Below, one piece after another: positions 48,301 through 62,000 of a stretch of 64,000 bases of DNA. A model generated the notes under the pieces. It did not search any database. It worked only from the letters and a program-made list of their open reading frames with translations, and was not told where the DNA came from. Within the stretch, counting starts at the first letter, position 1; every line of letters begins with the position of its first letter. The position numbers and the translations under genes are program-made. The DNA lies in assembly GCF_947179165.1 (NCBI RefSeq), contig NC_077238.1, positions 82,737,757 through 82,801,756 of the forward strand, given 5' to 3'. Source of the DNA: Solanum dulcamara. Lineage: Eukaryota; Streptophyta; Magnoliopsida; Solanales; Solanaceae.

Positions 48301-49922
48301 AAATTCCCTTATGATAAGTTGCAGGCCAAATATTGGAGGTTCTCATTTCTTACTTTGAAAAATATAAAACAAAATCTGGATAAATGCACACAGACATACA
48401 CAAACATATTGAACAACTTTCGCTTGACGTTTTGTTGATAAAGAATATTCAACAGAAGCTGCTGAACAGGTTGCTTTCCTTTCTAAAGTGGTGAAAAGAA
48501 CACCACCTAAAACGCTTGAACGAGTAACAATGGCAAGAGTCCTGAACAGAGCTATTATGGTTAATAACAGAACGCATGCTTGGAATTGGTCTACTCTCTA
48601 CTTGAAAAGTAAAAAAAGATTAAAAAACAAAAATCAGAACTGATTCTCAAGTCTGTAATTTCGAACAATATGCATAGGCATATGGCAACAACAGAAATTG
48701 AACAATAGGCTAAACCAATGCAGACTTCAATGGAATAATAACAACTTATTACCAGGTAAAGTTTCAAAATTTTCCATTACACAAAGCGATAGAAAGCACC
48801 TACAATTAGTCGAATAAAAAAATTACAAAACAACAATAACATGTCCTAGAATTACCTAGCTTTACCCAATTTCTTTCTTGTGCTCCTTAGTAAGCCACTC
48901 CCAAATTTTAAAAATATGAAATGATTGAGCTTTTCTAGGTTGCCATTAAATATTAGTTACCAAACAGAGCAGATAACAGATATAACCAAAATCTACATGT
49001 TTAACTAGAACCAAGAAATTCTTTTGAGCATAGAAAGCAGAAATAATTCAAAATAAGAGAAATGAAAAAAAAAGAGTTGAAAGAAGAGTGAAGGCCTAAA
49101 GTATCCCAGTTTTTAAGTTTCATGACTGAACTATCAGGTGCGCAACCAAAACTACCACCAAATGTTTATCGAAACAGACCTAATTATAAGTTGTTCCCTT
49201 TTCATACTTATAATATAACCATCTTCAGGTAGCGTGTGTTTTGATAAATCCTATGTGATAAGTTCAGATAGGAAACTCACACAACTAATATCTCAAGCAT
49301 CAAGCTCGAAAAATTGGGGTACATATACTTTAAACCCTTATAACTCTTTAAGAATTCTTAAACACCAAACACTTTACATATATTGATGAAAGACACAAGC
49401 TTTCTACAAAGTACAAACAACAACAACAACAATTATGCCTCATTCCCAAACAAACTCGGATCAATCAGCTATATGAATCCTCAACATACAACAACAACAT
49501 ACGGAGAGTAGTCGTACGCAGACCTTACCACTAGACAAGTTGTTTCCGACAGACCCTCAACATCCAAAGACTAATTTCAAAATTTGTACTTACTAGTAAA
49601 ACAAAAATCCTTCCAAGTTCACAGCCTTATCAGCTACAATCACATATAAAAAGTAAAACAGTTAAAAAGAAAGAAAAGGAAAACAAACCTTAGAAGATCT
49701 ACTTAAGCTCTTAGAGAGCTTCAAAACTTGTGACCTTGGGGTCGCCGGAGCAATGTCCCAGTCAGCCGTCGCCGGCGATATAAGGGCAACGTCGGAATGC
49801 CTCTCTGATTCAGAAACTGTTGAACTACCACTATCATCATTTTCATCCAGTGTTTTTTTAGGAACATAAGTACAAAGATTCAAACCAAGAGCCAATTTCA
49901 CTTTCCCCCATTTGCTTACCAT
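45329..49922 (-). CDS. RING-H2/vWA E3 ubiquitin ligase, WAV3/EDA40 family
   Basis: Probable E3 ubiquitin ligase of the plant family containing WAV3 and EDA40; WAV3 members act in root gravitropism. Two exons: 49922-49689 (78 codons, ends AAG before GTTTGT) and 47278-45329 (649 codons plus TAG/TAA-type stop); 727 aa. The N-terminus MVSKWGKVKLALGLNLCTYV is typical of this family. RING ligands: C81, C84, C101, H103, H106, C109, C121, C124. The vWA domain starts about residue 277 with the metal-binding DISGS at 284-288, later GGTNIAEGL and LLSDGQDTYTV. A conserved C-terminal region follows (VCVALDAELKEMQERM-like). Closest to the EDA40-type members by N-terminus, but the exact orthologue is not assigned. 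The 2.4-kb intron contains two TS-type SINEs. Confidence 0.93.
47687..47795 (+). mobile_element. TS-type SINE in RING gene intron
   Basis: Plus orientation: CAGAAACAATCTCTCTAACC, AAAGGTAGAGGTAAGATCTG, CGAACTACACTAGGTATATT and a GTTGTTGTT tail. Confidence 0.8.
49482..49560 (-). mobile_element. Truncated TS-type SINE in RING gene intron
   Basis: Reverse orientation with an internal deletion: ACAACAACATACGGAG, GTCGTACGCAGACCTTACC, then GTTGTTTCCGACAGACCCTC. Confidence 0.7.
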
Positions 49923-50845
49923 TTTTTTAAAAGTACAAATTTCTAAAACCCCTTATCAAAATATTTCAAGAAAAACCACCCCCTTTAATGGGTTTTCACC
50001 AAAACAAACAAAAAAAGGAAAAAAAAAATACTTTCTTGTTTTCTTTACTATTATTCTGCTAGCTTTGACTTAACAGCATACATAAAAAGACAGTCTTTTT
50101 TGCAGAAATGCAGCTGAGTTCTTTCAACCCTTTTGGCTATTGGAGCTGCAGAAGAGAAATTGAGGCACAAAACCCAAGAAAAATGTGAAAATGAGGAGAA
50201 AATTGAAGAGGATTTAAGAAGAAAGAGACATAGAGGGTGATTAAGAAGAACAAACAATGAATGATTAAATAAGGTGATTTTTTTGGCTGAAGAATCAAGA
50301 AAGGACCACAGAGCTGACCTGTTTGTTTGTTTTATCTTTATGTAGATGTTTGTGGTTGGTTTTCTTGACTTTGGTTTGTTGAGATTTGTAAAAGGTACAA
50401 TGCTTATAAGATACCACATCTCTAGAGTCTACTTCATATTCTTTGCATTCATTTTATTTTTATATATTTTTATTTTTATTTTAATTTATGTGATATAGTT
50501 TATGTGAATATAAAATTTAAAAAATATCAAAAGTTTTTGTAATGTTTAAAAATTATTTTTAAAATAAATAAAATTTTAAATCAAAGAGTATATCTTTTAC
50601 CATATAAGAGAGACCGACATGAATAAAATATTAATACAACAATAATAATAACAACTTAGTAAAATTTCATAACTTAGAAAAATATTAATAAATTAATTAA
50701 AATATTTGCTAAATAAAAAAAAACATATCACTTTTTTTTAATATTAGCTAAATAAAAAAGTGAGTCAGAAGGAGAATATAAATGGTAAATGAGATTTTAT
50801 AATATCGTTTTTTAAATATAATAAATTTAATGTCTTAGAAAATGA

Positions 50846-51180
50846 CTATGAACCCCTTTTTAGCTTTAACTTTAAGCCATAAAGTTCTTAAAGTCAGTCA
50901 AAAATAAAAAGTTAGGATTTCTAACTTTTTTTTTCCTAAGTTTTAAAGTCATTTTGTTTGACCATGAAAATTACTTTTATATTCCTTATATTTTAACTAA
51001 ATTTCCAAACTACCATTTTTATTCTTTTAATCCTAAAATTCAAACTCTTATTTTCAACATAAGCACTTTTATCCAAACACTCAACTGCTTATTTATAAAA
51101 ATAACTTTCAGCACTTCAAAGTTCTAAAAGCACTTCATACATAAAAGTTACTTTTTTTAAGCTCATCCAAACGGGCTCTA
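50846..51180. mobile_element. Possible TIR element with GAGCCCGTTTGG end
   Basis: The right end AAGCTCATCCAAACGGGCTC (51160-51179) matches the end type of the element at 32192. The left end near 50853 (CCCCTTTTTAGCTTTAACTT) is only weakly complementary, so the left limit is uncertain. Confidence 0.45.
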
Positions 51181-51610
51181 TATTTATTAATAAAGACAAA
51201 TTAATAACTAAGTGGTAATTATCTCTCAAATTTCTAAATTGAATAAGTTAAAATCGACATCAATAGTATAATGAATAGAGGAAGTACTAAATCTTAGGGA
51301 TGTGCATAGCACGATGCAGGAATAAAAATATCATGTCGATAATTTTAATTTTTGATTTTAAAAACTAATATTGTATCTTTATCAAATCAAATTAATTTCA
51401 GTATGATTTGATATTTTAACAATTGATTTTGATGCCGATAAATAGGTTACGATATTTTATTCATCTTTAATTTATATATACTCATATAATGAAAAATTAT
51501 GACTTTCAAAAACGTCTCAATCATATCTTATTAACATTTTGTACTCTTTAAGCTTAATCTCATTTTAGTTTGGTTTATCATTTATGTTGAGATGATCATA
51601 TAATTTTCAC

Positions 51611-51813
51611 TTGTTATTAGAGTATGTAAGGCTGGTAAAGTTGTTGCCATGTGACCAGGAGGTCACGGGTTCAAGCCTTGGAAACAGCTTCTCGCAGAAA
51701 TGCAAGGTAAGGCTGCGTACAATAGACCCTTGTGGTCAGGCCCTTCCCCGGACCCTGCGCATAGCGGGAGCCTTAGTGCACCGGGCTGCCATTTTTTGTT
51801 ATTAGAGTATGTA
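51611..51813 (+). mobile_element. Au SINE with perfect 18-bp TSD
   Basis: Element 51629-51795 (167 bp): CTGGTAAAGTTGTTGCCATG, GGAGGTCACGGGTTCAAGCC (B box), AAGGTAAGGCTGCGTACAAT, GACCCTGCGCATAGCGGGAG and CACCGGGCTGCCATTTTT. The duplication TTGTTATTAGAGTATGTA is identical at 51611-51628 and 51796-51813, indicating a fairly recent insertion. Confidence 0.95.
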
Positions 51814-54800
51814 GAGGGTCAAAATTATACAAGTTTCACTGTCGCTTATTGTAAAACGAAAAAATTTCAATTGTTTGGCTCGTCATAAAGAATCAAAACT
51901 TTATGTAAGAGAACGTTTTGACATATAATTAAATAAATAAATATATTTTTTTAATAATTTAAACTATTAGATGAGATTATAACATTCAATATGATATCAG
52001 ACCAAATAGAGACTTTGGCTTCGCCATTCATTTATTTTTTTTAAAAAGCGTGTTTGGACCATAAAAAAACAATTAAACCAACACATGAAGGATGTGTTGA
52101 AAATAAAATAAGATAAATAAAGTGTACTGTCTCAAACAGTTTACGCTTTTAGATAAGAAAATTTAATTGATTTTTCGTATTGTTAAAATATATTTATCTA
52201 ACTTATTCTATGCATTTTATTTAGAGCTAATAATCATATTGCTATTAATCTAATTTCTTATTTTCTAAAGTCAAAGTAAAATTAAGAGTTCTCAACAGAC
52301 CAAAAAAAAATAATCTAAAGTAGGCCTGTCATAATCTTAAATTTGGTTCACATGCAAATTTAGAAAGAAAAAAAAATTATTATGTTAATACATGAAACTA
52401 TTCCAACATTTTAAAGTTGTCTTATGTTTACCAATTTCATTTTCACACGACGTATTATTTCTGTAAAAATTCTTATAAATATGTATTATTTTGACTAGTA
52501 ATTATTCAAAGTGAATAATTGATGTGATTACCTTCTATACAGATTATATAGTAATTATGCATTAATTAAATTATTAAAGTCTTTTTGACTAGATCGAATA
52601 TGATTGTCTTATACGACTAACATTTCAAAATGCAATACTCTCCGTTATATAATTATGACCTATTTATATTAAGGAATTATTTTATCATAATTATTAATTT
52701 TTTACTAAGCATATTATTCTGCTATAATCACAAATCCGTTTATAATCACGAAACCCAATTGCTTATCATAGTGCATATTAACTAAAATATGTAAAAAGAA
52801 ATTATTGAATGGAGTTGGGTCCATATTGAGCATGGATATATGCATCATAAGTATGACAAAGAAAGGTAAAAGGAGACTTTTTAATTTTTTTAATAATAGA
52901 AAAAGTCAAATTGGTGGGATTTTCCTAATAACGAAAATATATTTAATATTTTTAATCAAAAATCTTAAATTTGAGTTCTTAATATAAAATCAAATTTTAA
53001 AAATTACTTTATTTTTACAGTAATTTTTTTTGATACAAATTCAATTTAAGCAGACCTCAAAATAAATACTAAATATTGAGTAAAAACATTTTAAAAATGA
53101 TTTAATTAGTGAAGCATGACTCCCACACGTGCACTTCATTAAACTTCATAAAAAAGTCAATGATAACAATGGTCAACATTTTCGGAAAGATTAAATTATA
53201 ATAATATAGATCAATTGTGCATTATTCCTATTTTTATTTGAGTTGAGTCGATTATATAAAATTTTAAAATTTATATTGTTTATTTAACGGATGTAACATA
53301 TATATATCCCGTTAGTATGTTTTATATTATATAATTTTAAAATAAATTGATCAAAAAAAGTCATATAATTTTAATTATGAACTCGATAATTAAATAGTTT
53401 TGATTTAATATCTACATATTATTCATTTAGAATCAATGAATAACTCAAATATGATATAATCCAAATACATATAAACTTCAAATCTCAACTTAAATTGGCT
53501 AATTTCACGTTGATAAATTAACCTACCGTAATCCTTCCTCTTTTTTTTTTGTTTATAGGTGAATTCTTTGACTATATAATTTTTCCATTTGGTGCTTATT
53601 ATATTTTTAAAAAGTTGAATATTATAATTATTGACTGAAATAAATAAATAAATGACATGTTGCAAAGAATTTTCTTCTTTAAAAAATTTATAAAAAGTTC
53701 CATGATTTGCCACACGTTTTTTTTTTTGTATTATAATAAAATTTGCATTCAATGATAATTAACATGGTCAAACTTTAAGTAGTTATCATTTGGATATTTT
53801 CATAATAATCCATGCTTATTTTATTTTAGGAAAAGGACAATTACTGAAGTATTATTTATTTATTTATTTATTTTGTAGTTTTTATAGAAGTTATGAATTA
53901 TCAACTCTAAATTCTAGATTGTCTTCTTGAACATAATATATACATGATTTAAATAAAATGAGTTTCTTAATTACTCGATTTTTGGATTTACTTTAAAATT
54001 TGATTAATTTAAATTTGTATGATCAAATTAAAGTGATAAAATTCTCGCTATTAAAGATGATTATATTCTCATGATTTAAATTCGAAATCTCTAATTAATA
54101 ATAAGTGAGTACCTATGCGATTAACTTTTGATAGCAATGTCACAACCCATCACGCATAATGCATCTTTCATCCATGTATATCAATGCCCAAAATAAACAA
54201 AATGTACATTATTAAAACACAGTCAAGAGTCTATCGAAAATAATATAATTTCTCTACTTCATAGAGATAAGAATAAGATTTTTGTACGCTTTATTGTATC
54301 CCGACCCCATTTGTGGGATTATATCGGCTCATAAAACATTTTCTTGACAACTTTTTCAAGATATGTAACTGAGATTTTCTTTGTTTATTTAATAATAAAT
54401 CATATCTCTAATTTTTGTTTGCATGTGATTTTGCTGAAATTGGTTTGATCTAATGCTGATACTTGTATTAAAAATAATTAAAAAATATTAATAATCTTGA
54501 ATCTCCATGTTAAATTACGTGAATGGATTTTCATTTGAGAAATGTAACATGTTATAGAGGAGATTTTTCTTGTTTATTGTGACTTTATTTACAACACGAA
54601 TAGAGTTGCGACACTTGGAAAATAAAAGATAATATTTTATTATTATTTTCACATTATATTACAATGTAAATTATATAGGATAAAAGGTGAAATTTTTAAA
54701 CATAGGTAGACTTTTTATTATGAGTGGGAAGAAGAGTGTCTCTCTCTTTTTAAAACTTTCAGGGAATTACAATCGTTATTTTTTTTGATGCGTAATGCAT

Positions 54801-56324
54801 AAACATGTTCATGTATAATTATACAAATCACACAAAATATATAAATCGTATTAGATAAATTTAATGTGAATAGTAAATTAGAAGACATTGACGAAGAATT
54901 GATTTCTAACCTCCTTTATACATGAAATACCATGTGATACACCAATTTAACCAGCTTAGTATGAATTTCTCTTTCATTTGAATTTAGTGGCGAAAAAGGG
55001 GGAATCAAATGATTCACCTTTGCACACTTTGTCAAAATATGGAATCCTAACCAAGACTAAAACTACTTTTTATTGTCAAGAGTTGAGGATAATTATGAAA
55101 TGAAGAGAACATAATAAAAATTAAATGTATTTACATATATAATGGAGCAAAAAAGTAAAGAGTGGACCAAACATAATTCCCTTGTTAAAGCTTTTTAGTG
55201 GAGTTCCCTATTCCCACTCAAAAAGATAACCTTTTAAAAGAGGGGAAAAAAAAGGTGGTAAAAAAAGAAAAGAAAAAAAACTTATCTTTTTTAATATTCC
55301 AAAAGTTAATATTCCTCTCCCCCCACAAAAGAACATCAACTAGGAACCAAGAAAGTGGCCCCATTTCATTTCTTCCCCTACTTTTGATAGCACACATGCC
55401 TTCCAATCTTTTTATTTTTATAACTAAGGTGTTCGAGTTGGTGGTGCATTTCGATTAATTTCATGAAATATTTATTAATATTAATATCATATAATTATGT
55501 CCATAAAGATTTTAATTGATAGAAAAAAAATTACCTGATATTTTTGTTTTTGATAGTGAGAGTTGAACTCGAACTTTCGTGGTTTTTTAACTATTTCAAA
55601 ACATTTTTGATAGAAATCTATTAAAAATTTATATTTTTAGCAATATAAAATGAGAATACATATCGTTCAACCTTAATTTACTAATAAAAGACCATATATA
55701 TATACATATATGATTAACTCGTTTTATTTTAAAAATAAATATCGAGTATGAGTAAGTATTTGAAAAAGTACACTTGCATTGCTATCAATAGATTCCATTA
55801 AAAACAACCTAACACACTTCTTGACTTCTTTTTGGGGGTGTGGTTTGAGGGAGGGAGTATGAGGATAGGATTCCCTTTAGTCTAAAATTTGCTAGACTTT
55901 CTAGGCAAGTCAACTAGAAAGCTGACTTTTATTGTTTTCATTATTCTAAGAGAACTTTTTTTTTTCCTTTGACGGTGCTTCCCACTTTGGTGATTTTAGG
56001 GCAGTGTGGTCTTTGTTTTTACATGCATTATATATTATGAGTGTACATCATTAGTAACTAATAATAATGACTCTTCTCATTCTCCAATGTTAATTAATAC
56101 TACTAATTATTTTGACTAATCACCATTTATTTTTCTGACCATAGCTTTGGAAACCTCAAATATTTCTTAGTATAATGTGCTAGGGTACTATCTCCTACAG
56201 AAATTTTAATATATTATTTATTTTGTTTTAATTTATGTGATAAATTTGATTCACCATGTATGAAGTATAAGTAAAAAAGGGAGTATTTAGAAATTTGTGA
56301 TTTTAACATGTCAGAACGTAACAC

Positions 56325-56762
56325 TTACACTTTATTTGGATAGTTATTATGTATTATTTTATAATGTATCATATTGTATTATATTGTATTATTTTAATGA
56401 ATATAGTGTCTGGATAGAACACTGTATCATTCTCCATCGTTATATAATGTCACGCATTTATGATTTGAATTATAAACTTACAAGAAAAACAGGATACATG
56501 GTAGAACTTCTATGAAAAGATAGGATAAAGATGACATATATTATTAAATAAAAAATAAAGACAAAATGAGAAGAATATATTAAGGTAACGACGCGATCAC
56601 ATCAAATCGGTAGTTACATAAAATGGGTCTTTTTATCGTTATCCAACGATGATTTAAATGATACGATACAATAAAATTTAATTAACAATTAAAATAAATA
56701 TTGTATTTAAACAAATAATACAATAGAATACAACGGATAACAACCATCCAAACAATGTGTTA
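56325..56762. mobile_element. Harbinger-like MITE with TTA duplication
   Basis: Element 56328-56759 (432 bp) with TTA at 56325-56327 and 56760-56762. Ends CACTTTATTTGGATAGTTAT and, as complement, CACATTGTTTGGATGGTTGT. Subterminal parts are rich in TGTATTATATTGTATT. Confidence 0.8.
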
Positions 56763-56807
56763 ACATAACATATACTTGTGTAACTAAAATTATTACAAAG
56801 AGTCCTC

Positions 56808-56831
56808 CCGCACCCCCCCCACCCACCCCAC
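56808..56831 (-). repeat. C-rich tract (quadruplex-capable on minus strand)
   Basis: CCTCCCGC followed by runs of eight, three and four C separated by single A. A similar tract lies at 58730. Confidence 0.75.
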
Positions 56832-57910
56832 TTCAACCCATGCATATCCATATGAATAAAATCAACTAGCTGTAATATATATAGTTACAATATAGTAGGC
56901 CTCTTTATTATGTGTCACATGTGTGTTGATCATAATTCATAATCATTACCATATTCATCATTAGCAGCAGCAGTAGTAAGTCAAACCTACTCTATGCATC
57001 TTGTTGAGTACATTGCCAAACATCATGGTCCCACAATGTTTAATTATTAGGCTTAGGAGTCAAAATTTTCAGTAAGTAATTTTGTAATATAAAAAAGTTA
57101 ATATATCACGAAGTTAAAAAATTTAACATCTATAAATTATGCTTTACAATGCATAATTTAATTCTTATAAAATTTATGTCAATAAAGGCATAAGTTCAAT
57201 TTCAGATATTTCAACAAAATTTTTATCATACATAATAAAATTCTTAAATTTATGTCGGATAGGATAAAAGTTTTCTAAATTTATGTCTTACAAAAGTAGG
57301 TCCATCGCCAAGAGCAGTTTGACCTATAAATTTTCATTAAATGAGCAAAAGATGATCCATACAAAAACTTGTATAAACCTATGAAAAGGTCAAAATATTC
57401 CAAGAAGAGCAATAGGTTAAAAATCAACGTAACTAATATTCCCAAATAATCGCCTATACATGGTATGTTCTTTCATTATACCTTATCTTTAGCTAGTCTT
57501 TATTGATCCAATGAAATTGTAAGTCTTTTGGGATAACTTTCTTTCATGTGATTATAGGTCTACTTCATCTCCTTTAACATATTTAATCTTAACATATTTT
57601 TGTGCAACTATAATGGGTATTAATACACATTATATTTTGATAAGTTTGGACTAAAACGTTCTTAAATTGGTGGTCGAATTTGGACATTCTTTCTTTATCA
57701 GTAATATTAACAATATTTTTGTAGTTTTTTCTTTTATAATTTTGATTATCATATGTATTTTTTTTTTGTATATCATTATTACAATATTTCCCTGTTGTTA
57801 TTGTTCTTTCTTTTGTATGTTTTGTATTGCTCTCCATTTCACCTTTGGTTTTGTTACTACTCTCATATTTATATATCTTTTTTCAAACTGTTTGAAAATA
57901 CTTTATGTAA

Positions 57911-58018
57911 GCCGGGGATCTATCGAAAACAAAATCTCTTATCTCTACGAGATAGGGTAAGGTCAACATAACATCCTCAAATTTTACTTATGAGAATACC
58001 TTGGGTATTGTTGTTATT
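57911..58018 (+). mobile_element. Degenerate TS-type SINE
   Basis: CCGGGGATCTATCGAAAACA, TCTACGAGATAGGGTAAGGT, and an end ACCTTGGGTATTGTTGTTAT. Confidence 0.65.
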
Positions 58019-58569
58019 GACTAGATATTCTTAAGTGGAATGACAAGAGGAGTGAAAATTCATATGGCTTAATTGATGGGATCAAACTTCAAAGCACACT
58101 AGTAGTAGTAGTAATAATTCTTCTTCTTGTGGTATGTATGTATGTATGTGCAACCGTATGAAAGAGAGAATATAAGTTCAAACAAGTATCAAGTATATAA
58201 AAGACTTGGAAAAAAGGCCCTACCATTTTCCCAAATGTATTTTATTTGACACTTTTTGATGGATTTGAATGAATATGAATTTAGTTGTGAGGATAAATGA
58301 ATATATTCCACTTCAACAAATCTACACTCTTATTAGAGCCCTAAAAGCACATACAAAAGCTGATATTGTTTATTAAAGGCAAGAGGAACATAAAATACCT
58401 CTTTTTTTTCAATATAAAAGAGCTTTGACTTATTTATCAACTCTAGTAATATGCCAATTTTCCACTAATTTTTTTATTACTAATTGATTGAACATTTTAA
58501 AGAGAATATTAACTTAGTATTTGTGTTACTCTCACTGAATATGAAACTAGATTTTCACAGCAACAATAT

Positions 58570-58681
58570 AAAACATATCAGTGTAATTCCACAAATAAAA
58601 TCTGAAAAGGTAAGGTATACATAGACATTACCCCTACCTTTGTATAGTAGGAAGACTGTTTCTAATAGACCCTCCTCGACT
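58570..58681 (-). mobile_element. Degenerate TS-type SINE, minus strand
   Basis: GTGTAATTCCACAAATAAAA, GGTAAGGTATACATAGACAT, TACCCCTACCTTTGTATAGT and GACTGTTTCTAATAGACCCT follow the family order in reverse. Confidence 0.65.
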
Positions 58682-58729
58682 CAAAAAAAATATATCATAT
58701 TTAAGGTGTTCACAAAAAATGCAACAGTA

Positions 58730-58752
58730 CCCCCCCACCCCCCCACCCCACT
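58730..58752 (-). repeat. C-rich tract (quadruplex-capable on minus strand)
   Basis: Runs of seven, seven and four C separated by single A, flanked by TGCAACAGTA and CTTGGTTC. Confidence 0.8.
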
Positions 58753-59042
58753 TGGTTCTTGTTAGGTTCTCATGTCTAATCCCAAATCAAACTTATTACG
58801 TGAGGTTGGGCACACCTTGACTACTCCACCAAGCACGTGCTATTTCCTACCGTATCGAGCAATTCGACGCTAATGCAACTAACATCAAGATGTTGAATAG
58901 AAAATCTCATAAAATAGGTGGTGAAACTATACGAGAGTCTAGGCAAAACGAATTTGAGGTCAAGATTTATGTAACATCTGAACATTACTCCATCAGCTAT
59001 GATTCAAAAAACTTGAACAAACGATGGGAAGTTAAGAATGGC

Positions 59043-62000
59043 TTAAACAGCAATAGAATCTTGCAGAGCATGCCAAGCCACGACGTCTTTGTATGCCAAG
59101 TTACCTCCGAAAATATCCAAGGCGCTGCCCACTGTCACATCCACATGCCCCATCCCCGCAACTTTGATCTTCTCAAGATCAGCCATCACAGTGACACCAC
59201 CAGCATATGTTACAGGAATCTGAGAGACACATGGAGATAAAATTTTGGTCACTTCTTATATCAAAGGAATTGTACATTCAGGGACCTAAAAACTTATGTT
59301 GGTCAGACCCCCAAAAAATGTTGCCACACTCGTGTAAGATCCTCGTTTACAACAACAAACCCAGCATAATCCCACAATGTGGGGTCTGGGGAGGGTAGAA
59401 TGTACGCAGACCTAACCCCCACCTTGAAAGGTAGGGCGGCTGTTTCCGGAAGACCCTCGGCTTTTGGACAGTGTAAGATCCTCGTTTGTTTAATTTATTC
59501 CTTTTCCCTAAAATCCTATTTCTTAATTCTAATTTCTTTACTTAGAGAGAAGTCCTAAGCTCTTTCTAAGTTTAATATATAGAAAGTTTGGAAAATAAGT
59601 CAAATCTCCACATCAAGAGGAGTGAATCGAATTCCGTTTCCGTTCTTTGGGGGGCGGAAGCTGCGGGTTCGAGCCCCATCAGTTCCGACGGATCCAATAA
59701 ATATATCAATTCATCAAGATCTTCGAAAAATGCATAGCTTCTAGAGGATCCAGCACACCCATCAATATTTTTGAAGAGTCCGAGCAAGATAAGAAAGTAT
59801 TCTACTGCCAAATTGCATGATAATGTTTCACCTTAGCTAAGTGGTCTACTGCCAAAACATGCATCAGACTTATGAAAGTGCATATACATTCAGAACATCC
59901 CTAAATTTTTGCCACACTCCATTTCACGTTCTTTTAAGCTTGTAAAGAACTCGATTCAACTCTGATAACCAGGCCATCATATAATCCCTCAAAACTTACA
60001 GATAGATCAAGATGCTCAATCACCATTCAGGATAAAACAAGAAAACATGAATGTTGGCAGGGAAGCATTTTGTGCCCCCTCATTTGAATGCGAAGCCACA
60101 ATAGTGATAGAAAAATAGTAATCCCTCCGTTTCAATTTGTTTGTCTGGTTTTGATTTGACACGGAGTTTAAGTAAAAAGACTTTTGAATCTTGTGGTTTT
60201 AGACTAAAGATACGTAGAATGTACCAAAATATCTTTTAATCTTGTGGTGTAAAACATGCCATGTGGAAAGTTGAAATTAAAGAGTTACCAAAATAGGAAA
60301 GAGGCAATCATTTTGAATTGGACTAAAAAGGAAAGTATGGCAAACAAATTGAAACAAAGGGAGTAATAACATAGGTTAATAATCACGTATGACACTTACG
60401 GGGGAATACTTTCCAAGCAATGCTACAAGCTCCTCATCTATTCCCAGCCTGTGTTACACAAGAACCATACATGTCAGATTCGTTTATCAGCAGATCATGT
60501 ATGAAGAATATGACAGATGTCTCGATAAGCAGATAATTTATGAACCATATGTCTTATTAAAATGATGAATATGAATATCCAAATTATGTTTCTCTTTAAC
60601 TACAATCTCTCAAGAGTAACTTGATACACTATATTTTGAGAATGCTGCAGAAAAAGAATACAAGCCACATAAGATATTTCCTTTGGCTGTACAGCAACAG
60701 CTGATATTTTTATTAAGTCAACAGGCAATCACTCAGGGAAAAATAAACATAGTTATAAGAAATTTCTCATTATCAGACTAGTTAATGCTACAAGCTATTA
60801 ATAGAAAGTGGAAGAAACTCAACGCAAATCAGGAAAATATAAAATTTAAGGTCAGACCTCAACCAAATAGTGCATTTGTAGTACATTTATGTCAGCACAG
60901 TATGCTAAAAAAAGTTACTTAATTGGACCGACAGAGCAAGAAGTTATTTAAAATTGCAACAAAATCACAAATTTTCATTCTTTTTCTTTTCATTTTTCAT
61001 AAGCAAGCAATTGGGACACTTGTTGACCTAGAACCTAGTTGTCTATGTCATGGGGTATAATGCAAATCTCAAATGCAAATTTCTTTTTCTGGACTACTTT
61101 GGACTGTTTCTTCCTCAAGCCGAGGGTCTATCAAAAACAACCTCTCTACTGCTGATGTAGGGGTAAGGTCTGCAAACCTCATTTTTTGGGACTACACTGG
61201 GTATGCTGTTGTTATAAATTAGCCATCAAGGGTTTACCTAGTTCAGTCATTGGCATTGTGAAATTTTGAAAGAGACATAAAGCCCGTTGACTAGATAATA
61301 GATCAGAACTAAAGAGAACTGTTCATTAAAACAATTGTGTCAACTGTTGTTACAAACTCTACAAAGTTGATTAAAAGGACAAAGTACATGGACTAACTTT
61401 TTGCCTTCAACATCAACACCATGAACCAGAAACTCATCAGCGTACTCTGCAAGAAAATTCAGGACTTTCTCATTGAGATGTACGTCACTGAACTTCTGCC
61501 ATCTGTCTGTGACAATCACATACTCGCCCTCCTGCATGTTGTTTCAAGTCATTGGATTAAACTCTCATGGCAGAAGAAAGGAAGAGCAGTAACTAAGTCT
61601 AATTTTACAAATTTATTCATCTATTCATGCCCTAACCAATTTTAGACGAGAAAGTCTTCCACACTAATATGAAAGACCTTGTCTTTCTAGGAGCACAAAA
61701 GTGCGGATATCTTTTTAACTTAAATTTTTTATGAAAGGTAATTTCATTGAAAAAGAGAATACCTTTTTACGGCAACTTAGATCCAAAACAAGCCTCTTTC
61801 TTCCAACAAGAGAAGAAAGTTCCTTCAGTCTCTCAAGGTCCATTTGCCCATTGTTAAAGACATACTGCAATATCGACAATAAGTATCAGATAAAGAAGAT
61901 CTAGTAGGATAATTATTTTTGGAGAGGGCCTACAAGGCAATTCATCTAGAATCACAAGTAATCACATTTTTGGATTATTTTCATTGTTCAGTATGAAGAA

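Larger units (their letters stand above)
50430..59042. other. 8.6-kb gene-free, AT-rich region
   Basis: Between the RING gene promoter and the 3' end of HISN3 no conserved coding sequence was found. Recognised content is listed separately: a TIR-element end near 51178, the Au SINE at 51629, a Harbinger-like MITE at 56328, two TS-type SINEs and two C-rich tracts. The stretches 51815-56290 and 56830-57900 are low-complexity AT-rich DNA in which nothing else was recognised. Confidence 0.65.

Noticed and set aside
57667..57971. Two overlapping hydrophobic frames of 97 and 72 codons
   Set aside because: Low-complexity T-rich DNA gives Phe/Ile/Leu-rich translations; the end overlaps a SINE.
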